From Heracleum sosnowskyi (Eukaryota > Streptophyta > Magnoliopsida > Apiales > Apiaceae): a stretch of 64,000 nt of DNA. The number at the start of each line of letters is the position of its first letter. Within the stretch, counting starts at the first letter, position 1. The notes under the pieces were generated by a model. That model was not told the DNA's origin, searched no databases, and was given only the letters and a program-made list of their open reading frames with translations. Made by a program: the position numbers and the translations under genes. The stretch is taken from positions 5,614,001 to 5,678,000 of the forward strand of contig CM061243.1 of assembly GCA_030848705.1 (NCBI GenBank). Reading direction: 5' to 3'. This document shows positions 50,070-60,973 of the stretch, piece after piece.

Positions 50070-51940
50070 ATACCGATATACAACACATTAAAGAATCTTA
50101 TCAAATTACAAAAAAAATAAATATTACATCGATGTACAATACTTAAGAGAATCTTTCAATTTATAATATTTTCATTAAAATTAAAATAATTATTATTTCG
50201 ACTCAAAACACTTGATGGAACTTCAGGCGGCCATTAAAAAAATAATTTTAAGGAAACCTAAAACATCCCCAAATTAAATTCTTTTTTATATACATTGTAT
50301 GTAAACACATAAAAGATTCTCGTTGTGAACTTAAAAATTATCTATAATCTTTATTTTCATGTAGAGTAAAAAAAAACAATTCTTCAGGTTTTGAAATTAT
50401 TATTTCAATTTTTTTTATCAGATCATTATTTTTCAATATATAAAGAGATTTACAACCCTCAAGAGAATCTTATATTTTTAAATAATATTAAATTAATTGA
50501 TAACACTGAAGACAATCTTACAACTTACATCTAAAAAATAAATAAATAACAAGTAATTAATTAATATTTAGATATAAAATACTTAATGGAATCTCCTTGA
50601 TGATAATCAATAAGTATAACTAAAAAGAAAAGAGCATTGGTATATCACAAAATTATAATATATATATATATATATATTTTGAAGAATCACAAAATTAGAC
50701 AACATGTATTCCAAATATAGTACAATATATTATAATATAGTACAAAAAATGATTAAAAAAAGTTTCACCAGAATAAATGCATAAATGTGTATTACAAATA
50801 GAATCCCACTATATATCTAAAAGTTATAAATAAAATAAAATAAAAAAATATTTTCTAAAAGAACATTTAAAATGGATTTGATGTGAGATCTATTTTTTTC
50901 AATATTTCTTCAAGTGTTGTGATAAATGTTTTTCTAAATGGGAATGGGCCCATTATATAAATATTCTTGAATGTTTTTCAAAGAATTTAAAATTTTTATC
51001 AATTAATATTTGAATAAAATAAAAAATTTGAGGAATCTCACGATATATAGCAAAATTACAAAAATAACTTAAGAAATCTCATTGACATTGTTTATTATAA
51101 ATATAGTACAATGTGTATTATAATATTTTCAAAAATTATTCTGAGAAATCTCACTATCTAAATAAATACAAAACATGTGTATCATAATATTATAAAGTAC
51201 TTAGAAGGATCTCGCTATATATTCACAAAAAAAAAAAATTTAAATTTTCGAAAAAATATTTAAATGGATCTAGGTAGATTCTTTTTAAAGATTTTGTCAT
51301 GTGTTTGGGGAATGGATTCATCAAAATAATTTTTTTAAGATTTATCTAAGTATTTTTATAAAATATTTAGAAAATTTTAAAATTTTATTTACAAAAAAAC
51401 ATTTTAAGGAATATCACATTGATCATCTGTATTATAAAATACTAGCTACAAAGAAACATTTTAAGAAATCTCCATTGGTCATCTTTATTTTAAAATACAT
51501 TAAGAATTTTCACTTCATATCTAAAAACTATAAAAAATTGGAATATATTTTTCAAATTTTTTTAAAATAAGATATGAGTACTTTTCTTTAAAGATTCTGT
51601 CAAGTGTTTTCATAAATGTTTTCAATGCGATGGTCCATTAAAAGAAATTTTTCAAAGATTCCTTTAAGTGTTTTGATAAAATATTTATAAAAATTTTAAT
51701 TAATGAATATTTGAACAAAACTAAATATTTAAGCCCTAGCAAAACTACAAAAAAAGGCACTTTAAGAATTCCTATCATAGAAAAAGAGTATTACAAAAAA
51801 AGGCACTTTAAGAAGTACTATCATAGAAAAAGAGTATTATAAACGTAATATAATTTGTCTTATAAATTAGAAATATATATTTTAATGTAATATTTAAATA
51901 AATCTGATAAATTAATTAAAAAAATTCAACTAAAAGTTTA
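50070..51940. repeat. 1.87-kb tandem repeat, unit 1
   Basis: Begins near AAAGAATCTTATCAAATTAC (50086) and shares long blocks with 51958 onward, for example around CATCCCCAAATTAAATTC and GTTGATGATAATCAATAAGT. Very AT-rich, with no coding. Confidence 0.75.
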
Positions 51941-53367
51941 TGATATACAACAAATTAAAGAATCTTATCAAATTGAAAAAAATATATTATATCGATGTAC
52001 AATACTTAAGAGAATCTTTCAATTTATAATATTTTCATAAAAAGTAGAAATAAGATTAAAATAATTATTATTTCGACGCAAAACACTTGATGGAACTTGG
52101 CCATTAAAACAAATAATTTTAAGTAAACCTAAAACATCCCCAAATTAAATTCTTTTTTATATAAATTGTATGTAAACACATAAAAGATTCTCGTTATGAA
52201 CTTAAAAATTATCTATAATCTTTATTTTCATGTAGAGTAAAAAATAAAAAAACAAATCTTCACGTTTTGAAATTATTATTTCAATTTTTTTATCAGATGG
52301 AGTATCATTATTTTTCAATATATAAGAGATTTACAACCCTCAAGAGAATCTTATATTTTTAAATAATACTAAATTAATTGATAACACTTAAGACAATCTT
52401 ACATTAAAATAAAAAATAAATAACAAGTAATTAATTAATATTTAGATCTAAAACACTTAATGAAATCTCGTTGATGATAATCAATAAGTATAACTAAAAA
52501 GAGCATTGATATATCACAAAATTATAAAATATATTTTTTTTTTGAAGAATCACAAAAATGGACATGTATTCCAAATATAGTACAATATATTATAATATAG
52601 TACAAAAAATGATTAAAAAAAGTTTCACCAGAATAAATGCATAAATGTGTATTACAAATAGAATCTAAGAGTTATAAAAAAATAAAATAAAATAATATTT
52701 TCTAAAAGAACATTTAAAATGGATTTCATTTTTTTTCAATATTTCTTCAAGTGTTGTGATAAATGGCCTTTACGGGGAATAGATTCATCAAAATAATTTT
52801 TTTAAGATTTAGCTAAGTAGTTTTATAAAATATTTAGAAAATTTTAAAATTGTATTTACAAAAAAATATTTTAAGGAATATCACATTGATCATCTGTATT
52901 ATAAAATACTAGCTACAAATAAACATTTTAAGGAATCTCCGTTGGTCATCTTTATTTTAAAATACTTTTAAAAAATTCACTTCATATCTAAAAATTATAA
53001 AATATTATAATTTTCAATTTTTTTAAAATAGGATATGAGTACTTTTCTTTAAAGATTCTGTCAAGTGTTTTTATAAATGTTTTCAATGCGATGGGTCCAT
53101 TAAATAAAAAAATTCAAAGATTCCTTTAAGTGTTTTGATAAAATATTTATAAAAATTTTAATCAATGAATATTTGAACAAAACTAAAAATTTAAGTAAGC
53201 TCCCCCGGCAAAACTACAAAAATAAAAGGCACTTTAAAAATTCCTATATAGAAAAAGAGTATTATAAACGTAACTTAATTTGTCTTATAAATTAGAAATA
53301 TATATTTTAATGTAATATTTAAATAAATCTGATAAATTAATTAAAAAATTCAGCTAAAAGTTTATGC
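51941..53367. repeat. 1.87-kb tandem repeat, unit 2 (internally deleted)
   Basis: Follows unit 1 in the same order but lacks about 440 bp present there (much of 50940-51300). It ends at TTCAGCTAAAAGTTTATG, the counterpart of TTCAACTAAAAGTTTATG at the end of unit 1. Confidence 0.75.
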
Positions 53368-53871
53368 ATATTTCACTATGTAATTTTTGGTAAGTGTGTT
53401 TGTAGTAGGTACGACTTCAACCATCTCACTCTTAAATTCAAAAATACGTTCCTAAAATACTGGAGTCATCAATATATTGTACCGTGATTGTGTGATGCAT
53501 ACATCTGATTGACAACCATTACACACGAACTCAAACATTTATCTGTGTGTTATATGGAAATCTGTCAATGACACTTATTTTATTCTTTTTTGACCTTTTG
53601 GGTTGTCATGACTTTGGGCTTTCTGCATAACTAAGTCAAAACAAATGTATTGATTTCATTCATGATTTAAAAAGTCTGGGCCAGAAACCAGAATCTTGTT
53701 GAATGTTTTGTATGAGGAACATTTACAAGAACACTGTAGACCAGGTTTATAATCCTGATTACATATATGGGGAAAAAGATCACAACCCAGAATGGATACT
53801 CAAGCATTAGAATCAAACATTTAATATATATCTCTTCTTCCATTATGGTATAAAAAAATAAGAAATCATTG

Positions 53872-54018
53872 TTGCTTGTCTTCATCAACATTTTTGCTTC
53901 TTCTTTGCACAGTTCTGTGAATCATGAAATCCAAACTCTTTGCAGAAGCTACACAACCTTTTCTATCTTTGGAATATATCTTTCTTGCTCGGTGACTAAC
54001 AAGTCTGTTAGTGTTAAT
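53872..54018 (-). pseudogene. exon-like open piece, basic, unrecognised
   Basis: On the minus strand, after TTAACACTAACAG, the frame is open to TGA and encodes a Lys/Arg-rich peptide with RARKIYSKDRKGC and TVQRRSKN. It could be a nuclear-protein tail. No partner exon was identified in the flanking AT-rich DNA, so it is likely a relic inside the TIR-bordered element. Confidence 0.3.
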
Positions 54019-54555
54019 TAACATATTGTTCATCCTAATACTACAACAATGAAGAAACAAATCAACACTATTGAAAAATGGAACAAATGAAAGAAAACAT
54101 AATAAATATACCTGAGAAGCTTGTGGATCGTCCGTGATTGATCAGATTTTTTTTGTGAATGATTGTAGAATTTTTTGTGTCAATGACAACAATTAACAAT
54201 ACGTGATTGTTGTTGTAAGAATATTTTCTTAATTTTGTTACCAAAACTGAATAATGATTTTAATATAGTATGAATGATGTTAAATTGAGGGATTTTAGAT
54301 TGTAGTTACAAATTTTGTTTTATATGGTAAGCCAAATTAAATATATACTGATTGACAAAAAGATTGTGATTAATATGTGATTTTTTTCCATGTTTTGACT
54401 ATTCCGTTTCTACCCTTTGCACATAAAAAAGAAAAGGTTAAAATTTGTTTTTAATTAAAACTTGAACTTTTTAAGCCATTGGATTAAAAAGAAATCAATG
54501 GTAAGATGCAAGGGTCTCTTGGTCTCTCCTTAATCAAGGGTCTCTTTTGAACCTC

Positions 54556-54557
<2 letters not shown>

Positions 54558-54609
<52 letters not shown>
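54558..54609. repeat. (AT)n microsatellite
   Basis: An uninterrupted AT run of about 50 bp at the edge of the large TIR-bordered block. Confidence 0.95.
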
Positions 54610-54610
<1 letters not shown>

Positions 54611-54629
54611 CTTGAATCTACTAAAAATA

Positions 54630-56126
54630 AATATTAACATGGTATACATACACAAAACATGAATTGTTCCGTAGAATAAAAGTAAAAACACGGTAAAGAG
54701 GAAGAGAATTGAGATTCAATAAATATTCTTAGAGAGTAAATAAAAAAAGAAGATGACGAAAAATCATGGATTTGAATTTTGAAAAGGATAAGATCGATGA
54801 CAAGACCCGTGTGATAATCAGCATATCCATGTAATCAAATTTGATTTGAAAATTAGCTAAAATTGTGGGATTTTTAAGATTTGAATATGCATATATGGTA
54901 TACTATTTTATGATTTCCATGTCTAAGCGGGTTAAAGGACTTTCTACATGTAACTCAGCTTCCCAATATACAATATCTTTCATTGTAATATGGGTTAATT
55001 AAGGATCCAATTGTGATTTGATTGTTTTAACATACGGGCTATACTCATTCAACATAATCCCACAAATCTTGCTATATACACTCACAATTAAACTCCTATT
55101 CAAAAAATTTAACAATCCCACAAATCATGACATGAATGGTGTTATCTATTTTTAAATTCAACTGATTATATTTCTTAATTACAAAATCTTATATTAAACA
55201 TATATGAATTCAATACCTCATTTTTTCGGTTATTCTATCTTTTCTCTTTCTTCATCTTCAATATCTCTCTCTTTCATGATTTCACTATTGATGTTTGTTT
55301 TAATTGTTTATGTTTATGTTGATTTATGTGTTTATATATATTTTTTGTTTACTTTATATTTGTCTGGCTTATGTAGATGATGATGATGATGATGATGATG
55401 AAGCTTAAATCAGTTCACAAAAAGGGATTAAATCGTTTATCAAAGTATGTATATATATAATTATTTAAACAGAGATATACAATTTATTGGTGATTTGCTT
55501 ATTTTATGTTATTGGTTCTCCCTCTTTTTATATTAGTGTGTTTTTTTTTGGATATTAATACATGTGTTTGATATGTCTGTTGTATACTATATTTCTTTAT
55601 GTTTATGTTTGGAATTTCAAATTAATAGGAATATCTCAGCATATAGTACCACATATCTATACAAGTTTTATGTACATTTATGATTTTTTCAATATGTATA
55701 GAGATTCATATAATTGTAATATATTATTGTCACTTGAGTTTTGAATGGAAGTCTTGACAGGTGTTCAACCAAGTAATATATGCCAACAATATAGTTGGTA
55801 GTTCAAAACTATCAGTTTCATACTAAAGCATGATATGTTTAGGTGTTAGGTCATAATTTTATTAGTACAAAAAATACTAATATAAACTCCGGAGCAGTGA
55901 TGAGCACTAGACATTCAAATATTAGTGCCACTGAGTTCTATTTGTTTCTGTTTTATCTTAGAGAACTCTGAGCGAAACAATGACCATTCTCTCCTGTTAT
56001 TGGTTTACTTGTCGTGTAATATAAACTTCTCTAAACATATATATAAACATGATATCTCAACAAAGATAATGACTAAAATTAAAAGGATAAAACGTCACCG
56101 TGTGCGAAGCACGGGTATATTCCTAG
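54630..56126 (+). repeat. Helitron-like repeat E, copy 3, with intact 3' end
   Basis: It matches copy 2 from about 43467 and copy 1 from about 33615, including the (GAT)n run (55376-55402). It lacks the counterpart of 35010-35870 in copy 1. It ends with ACCGTGTGCGAAGCACGGGT, then TATATTC and CTAG (56123-56126) followed by T, a proper Helitron terminus. Its 5' part is missing, replaced by the large AT-rich block. Confidence 0.6.
56096..56126 (+). other. Helitron 3' end with hairpin
   Basis: The hairpin arms are CCGTG/CACGG, with the loop TGCGAAG, and CTAG/T follows. The same loop TGCGAAG is used at 42490-42496 and 35919-35925, so all three belong to one family. Confidence 0.7.
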
Positions 56127-58110
56127 TTAGGTTAAAAGTTGTATCGTCTACCATAACAATTTCTCTATAAATTTGAATACTCAACAATTTTACGTAATTT
56201 GTCGTTATAATGTTAATTTTTTTTTAATTAGGTGTACGGAATTTACCCATAACCTTCGAATTAGAATTGACAATCTCAAACTACACTAAAGACTCATTTT
56301 GATAATATTTTAAAATTTATTATCTATAAGTGCGAATACCGAAGATGTTATATCAGTAGTTTTTTTTATTTCATCTTGTAATTTATACGACAAGATAGGA
56401 AATCGATCTACACAAGTGTTGTACATAGATGTTTTTAATAAAAAATTTCAAATCTAACCATACTAAAAAAAATTGGAGAAATATAACCAACTACACAAAA
56501 TATTATAAATTAGACCAGTAAAAATATGACTATTTTAGTATTGTAAAATTGTATTTATTTGCATTATATATATAATGGCCTTGACTTTATATCCTATTAA
56601 TTTACAAACTACATCGTCTATCGTACAAATTTCACCATAAATTAATATACTCGGCAATTTTTACGTCATCTTTTCATATATATGGTTGAACTCGAGATTT
56701 TTTTAAAATAAATAATGTGAATTTAAGGACGTTTGGGTCAATATATATATATATATATATAACCAAATATTTTAATTTTTTTTAACATTTTAAAAAATAA
56801 TAGATGAATGTTTTCATCTCTATCATGTATTTTGCAAACGTAACCATACTGGAAGAAAAGATCACGTTAAAAAAATTAGGTATACAAAATACTTTAAAAT
56901 TGACCAGTTAGAAATTGGATTATTTTAACATTGTAAATCATACATATATTTGCATGTGGTTCAGATTTTATATATTATAAATTAAAATTGCATCATCTAC
57001 CATACTATTTTGTACGTAACTTAATACATATAACAATTTTTACGTAAATATTTCTATTTATATGATTGGTAGACATGTCAAATCAGTCGTGTCGTGTCGT
57101 TTCATGTCGTGTAATTTCGTGTTTCATGTACTTTTTGGTTATACATGAAAACGACACGAATTCAAATCGTGTACCCAAAACTGTAACACGAACACGACAC
57201 GAGTGATACACGATTTGACACGACACAACATGAGATACACGAATTTTTTCGTGTACCATTCGTGTACACGAAACTAAACGAAACGAATAGACACGAATAA
57301 CAACGAAAACACGAATGTTTACACGAAATTTCTTAAAGTTCACATTAATATCAATTAATATTTATACTATATATATAATATATATTTTTAATTATTTATA
57401 TATTTATTTATGTCGTGTACTTCGTGTCGTGTCGTGTACTTGAAGGGTAAATCCAAAAACAACACGAAATCGGGGTCGTGTACTTTCGTGTTCGTGTATT
57501 TTCGTGTCGTGTACTTAAAATGCAAACACATACACTAAATTTTCGTGTCGTTTTGTGTCGTGTAAGTCGTGTCGTGTATAAAATTGTCGGGTCTAATGAT
57601 TGGCTCTACGATTCAAAATAATAATAATGTGAATTTGAAGACGTTTGGGTCAAAAAATATATAATCTAATTAATAGATATGATATTTAAATTTTGGACTC
57701 GATATTGGTCATCAGTTGAATGATAACATATAAAAATAAGTATTTTAAAAAACACAAAAAATAAATATAAGTAGGTACACAAAATGTCATAAAATTGGTC
57801 CGAAAACAATAGGATTACTTTAGTATTGTAAATGATATTTATTTGTATCAAGTAGATAATAACTCAAATTTTGCATCATCTATCATATCAATTTGTACAT
57901 ATGTTAATATACTTAAAAAAAAATTATGTAATCTTTTTTCATATGTATGGTTTGATCTACGATTTAAAAAAAATATAATGTGAATTTAAGGTGTTTGGGT
58001 CGCCAATATATATAATCAAATTAATCGATATGAGATTTAAATTTTGGACTTGATATCAATTATCGCTTCAATAATTAAATTAAATACATATATATAGTCA
58101 AGTTAAAACA
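56127..58110. repeat. tandem array of about 350-470-bp units
   Basis: Unit starts, marked by a (T/A)CATC(A/G)TCTA(C/T)C(A/G)TA-like motif, fall at about 56139, 56609, 56989 and 57876. After removing the 534 bp of the hAT insert and its target copy, the spacing is 470, 380 and 353 bp. Each unit also has GTGAATTTAAGG..GTTTGGGTC and a TATTTGCAT..ATA..ATGG-like block. Units are diverged. Confidence 0.65.
57070..57595. mobile_element. hAT-like non-autonomous element rich in CGTGTCGTGT
   Basis: The 526-bp insert is flanked by the perfect 8-bp target duplication ATGATTGG (57062-57069 and 57596-57603). The ends are TAGACATGTCAA and inversely TAGACCCGACAA. The interior is made of CGTGTCGTGT-type repeats in both orientations. 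The neighbouring array units give the empty-site sequence. There is no transposase. The minus-strand ORF at 57083-57343 is a product of the simple repeat. Confidence 0.8.
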
Positions 58111-59448
58111 CATTATTACAAGTAAACGATGATCATATATAAAAAAAATTGGATTAAAATTTGTAACCGTAAAACGATATTCCAAACACATTATTAAAGA
58201 ATTTATTAAGTGTGTTCATATAATTTAATATAACGATAGACACATGAGAGGAGTGTAGAACGAGTTTCCAAGTTAAAAAAAAAAGAAACAAATAGGTGGT
58301 ATGAATACTCTAGACTACAATTGGTACTCATCTCCCAAATGTTTATCATAAACTCAGGTCTTGTGGGGGTGTGCATAGACGCGCCGACCTTCCGCTTATT
58401 TTTAAAATCCTCAATCTCATTCATTCATGTGTGTTCTATTATATTGCAACAACATTGTGTAAATTTAACCATTCATACTCTAGACTACAAAGGAAAAAAA
58501 ATCAAACCAGTCGATCGCTGAAAAACAAAAAACCGTTTTTAAGGTAAAATTCCTATCTACAAATTGTACTTTCTCCGACACACAAAATTCTGGTAAACCT
58601 GCTTATAATCGCAAGGAGAACAATAGTCCACTCGTTATACTGTTTCAATTTGTTCTTGGAATCAATATGTTCTCAATATCAATAACACTCACAATAAACA
58701 AGTCTCATAACCTTAACGCAATTACGTTCATGATTAAAAATAATTACACTATTCGTCAACAAAATTCATTACTCTTCATTATGCACAACCATGTAAGACT
58801 ACACAATCCTCAAGTTAATAAACCGATCTCGACCATCTTTTTTGTAACAAAATTATTGATTTCGTGATTTCCGAGCAAAGTTTGATTGGTGATGAATTAA
58901 GTATTTACTTTGTGTATGCTGACCGCAATAAAAGAATTTAGTTGACACTTGGACTTTTGTTATTCAAGTTTGGAGAACAAGAAAAGATGGGAAAAAGTCA
59001 GGGATCAACTAGACAACTACCCACCAAATGGACATGGACCAATTGCAAGTTTCTTAACAATTGCGTTGTGATTTATAGGAACCCAGTTCGTATTATACTT
59101 CATGATGATCAAGCCCGACAGAAATGAAAACTGAAAAGTGATGAATGTCCTTTTACGGTGGTTGTTTTTCAGTAAAATTTGCAATTTCTGAAAATAAATA
59201 AATTATTATTTGGGTCCATATATGGTAATAAATGAAAATTATTTCAATGATGCTAACAATCTACTTCTTGTTATATAATATTATATATATATCTAGACAG
59301 AAATGAGGAGATCATCATCTTATTCATGTCATAAGATAATGTGCATACAAGTCTTTACATAGGCTTCCTATACATAGGTTACAAGAGAAGTGAAAAGCCA
59401 AGAGTTGTACTAATTACAAGATAGGTGAAAAGCCAATGGAGTTAGAAA
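58111..59448. other. AT-rich spacer, no gene recognised
   Basis: Short ORFs on both strands (for example 58206-58424 and 58667-58867) overlap each other and show no family features. Confidence 0.5.
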
Positions 59449-59457
59449 CTCTAAGAG

Positions 59458-59836
59458 CATCTCCAATAGAGTGAAACCCTTAGCTAAAATATTAGTTGGC
59501 ATGCTATAAATAAGATTTATAGATATTATGTAAAATTTATACAACTCCAATGGTACAAAACCCTTAGCAAAATATTTAGCCAACCCCAACAGATTGGCCA
59601 AATTTGCTGAACCTCTAGGGACCTGTAGTGAAATGACACATCATATATTGCCATATTAAAATAATATATTCTATTTATAACAACTTAAAATACTAAAAAC
59701 ATACTATTTTTAAAATATAGCCAACTATTATAGCCAACTCCATTGAAACACGTCACCTTACAGGTTCAACAAATTTTACATAATCAGTATTTTATATTAT
59801 TTTAGCCAATCATAATAGCCAACGCCGTTGGAGATG
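59458..59836. mobile_element. TIR element of the GAGCATCTCCAA type
   Basis: The ends GAGCATCTCCAATAGAG and, inversely, GAGCATCTCCAACGGCG frame a 379-bp AT-rich interior. CTCTAAGAG occurs on both sides (59449-59457 and 59837-59845). Because that 9-mer is nearly its own reverse complement, it could be a target duplication or the outer TIR. Confidence 0.6.
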
Positions 59837-59929
59837 CTCTAAGAGTCATGCAATTTATTTCATAACACTTCTATATATATCTATTACTATATATTAAATC
59901 ACAACACAAGGATAAAAAATATCACTTTA

Positions 59930-60640
59930 ATGCCTCTGAAGTTACGATTTTGCCCATATTTTTTGAAAAATTATAAAAATGCCACCCCTTTAATATTTAT
60001 GCAAAAATTAAATTAAATATATTAGTCTTGAGAATTGAACATGTGACCTTCTACACTCAAACTTACACCAGAACCATTGTGCTACACTTTGTTTTGAGTT
60101 TACTTTCAAAATCTTAATAGATAAACCACATATTCTCCCATCTTTTATTTTTATTTTTATTTTTATTATAAAGTAAATAAATATTGATTTATATTATTTC
60201 TAGAATATTTCACAATATATAATTACAAAAAATATTTTTATCGATTGAGCATGATTTACAGTTCTCTTTTGTCAATTTAAATGATTGATATATGTCATTT
60301 TAATACCTATGAATTTACGATTTTGCTCATATATGTTAAAAAATTACAAAAAACACCTTCTCTTTTATATTTATGCAAAGAGTAGATGAAATTATGTTAG
60401 TGTCGAACCACTAACAATCTCTAATCAAACTCATACCATAATCATAATACTATACATTATTTTGAGTTTTCTTTAAAAATATTTTTTGATAAATCACATT
60501 TTCTCCTTTTCTACCATTTTTTTATTTTTACTTTTGAGTAAATAAAACGTTGGTTTATATTATTTATGAGTTAAGTTCTATGGAGACCACCTTTTTTTGT
60601 AGAGACCCGGAGACCACATACGTTCTGCAATTTGAATTTA
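59930..60640. repeat. two direct repeats of about 360 bp in Helitron 5' region
   Basis: 59932-60290 and 60293-60640 share the same order of motifs: ATCACTTTAAT/GTCATTTTAAT, then TACGATTTTGC.CATAT, then TTTATGCAAA, then a tRNA-like piece on the minus strand, then TTTTGAGTTT.CTTT. Moderately diverged. Confidence 0.6.
60020..60095 (-). other. tRNA-like (A/B-box) module, copies in the 360-bp repeats
   Basis: On the minus strand TGTAGCACAATGGTTCTGG resembles an A box and CACATGTTCAATTCTC a B box. The second repeat has GTGGTTCGACACTAAC at 60399-60414 in the corresponding place. It is probably a decayed SINE or tRNA piece. Confidence 0.4.
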
Positions 60641-60966
60641 GCAAAATATAATATTTTATAAATTATGTTCTATGAAAATAACTATTTTCATTTAAAATGT
60701 TTAAAATTATATATGTTTTGCAAGTAAAACATAGCAAAACATATTGTTCTGCAAAACATGTTCGGTTTGCAGAACATTCATGTTTAGTTTGCAAAACTTA
60801 CATGATTTTCAATGAAATAGTGATTTTCATAAAATATATTTTGCAAAACAGTACGTTTTGAATTTTTTTTATTACAAAATATGATCTATTTTGTCAAATT
60901 TAGATTGCAAAACATATGTGGTCTCCTGGTCTCCACAAAAAATGTGGTCTCCATAGAACTTACCTC
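60568..60966. mobile_element. MITE with about 45-bp near-perfect TIRs
   Basis: The ends are GAGTTAAGTTCTATGGAGAC and, inversely, GAGGTAAGTTCTATGGAGAC, continuing through a second GGAGACCACAT motif. It is flanked by TATTTAT (60561-60567 and 60967-60973). The first 360-bp repeat lacks the insert at the matching point (near 60200). 399 bp, non-coding, with repeated GCAAAACAT motifs inside. Confidence 0.75.
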
Positions 60967-60973
60967 TATTTAT

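Larger units (their letters stand above)
47748..54554. mobile_element. large TIR-bordered AT-rich element (Mutator-like?)
   Basis: The left border (AGGTTCTAGGGAGAACC...AAGAGACCTAAGAGACC) and the inverse of the right border (AGGTTCAAAAGAGACCC...GAGAGACCAAGAGACCC) match at roughly 70% over 50 bp. No transposase was found; target duplications are obscured by the (AT)n run at the right edge. The interior is extremely AT-rich and holds an internal duplication. The borders could also belong to two separate smaller elements. Confidence 0.35.

Noticed and set aside
57083..57343. 86-codon Val/Arg/His-rich ORF
   Set aside because: It is a by-product of the CGTGTCGTGT repeats inside the hAT-like element.
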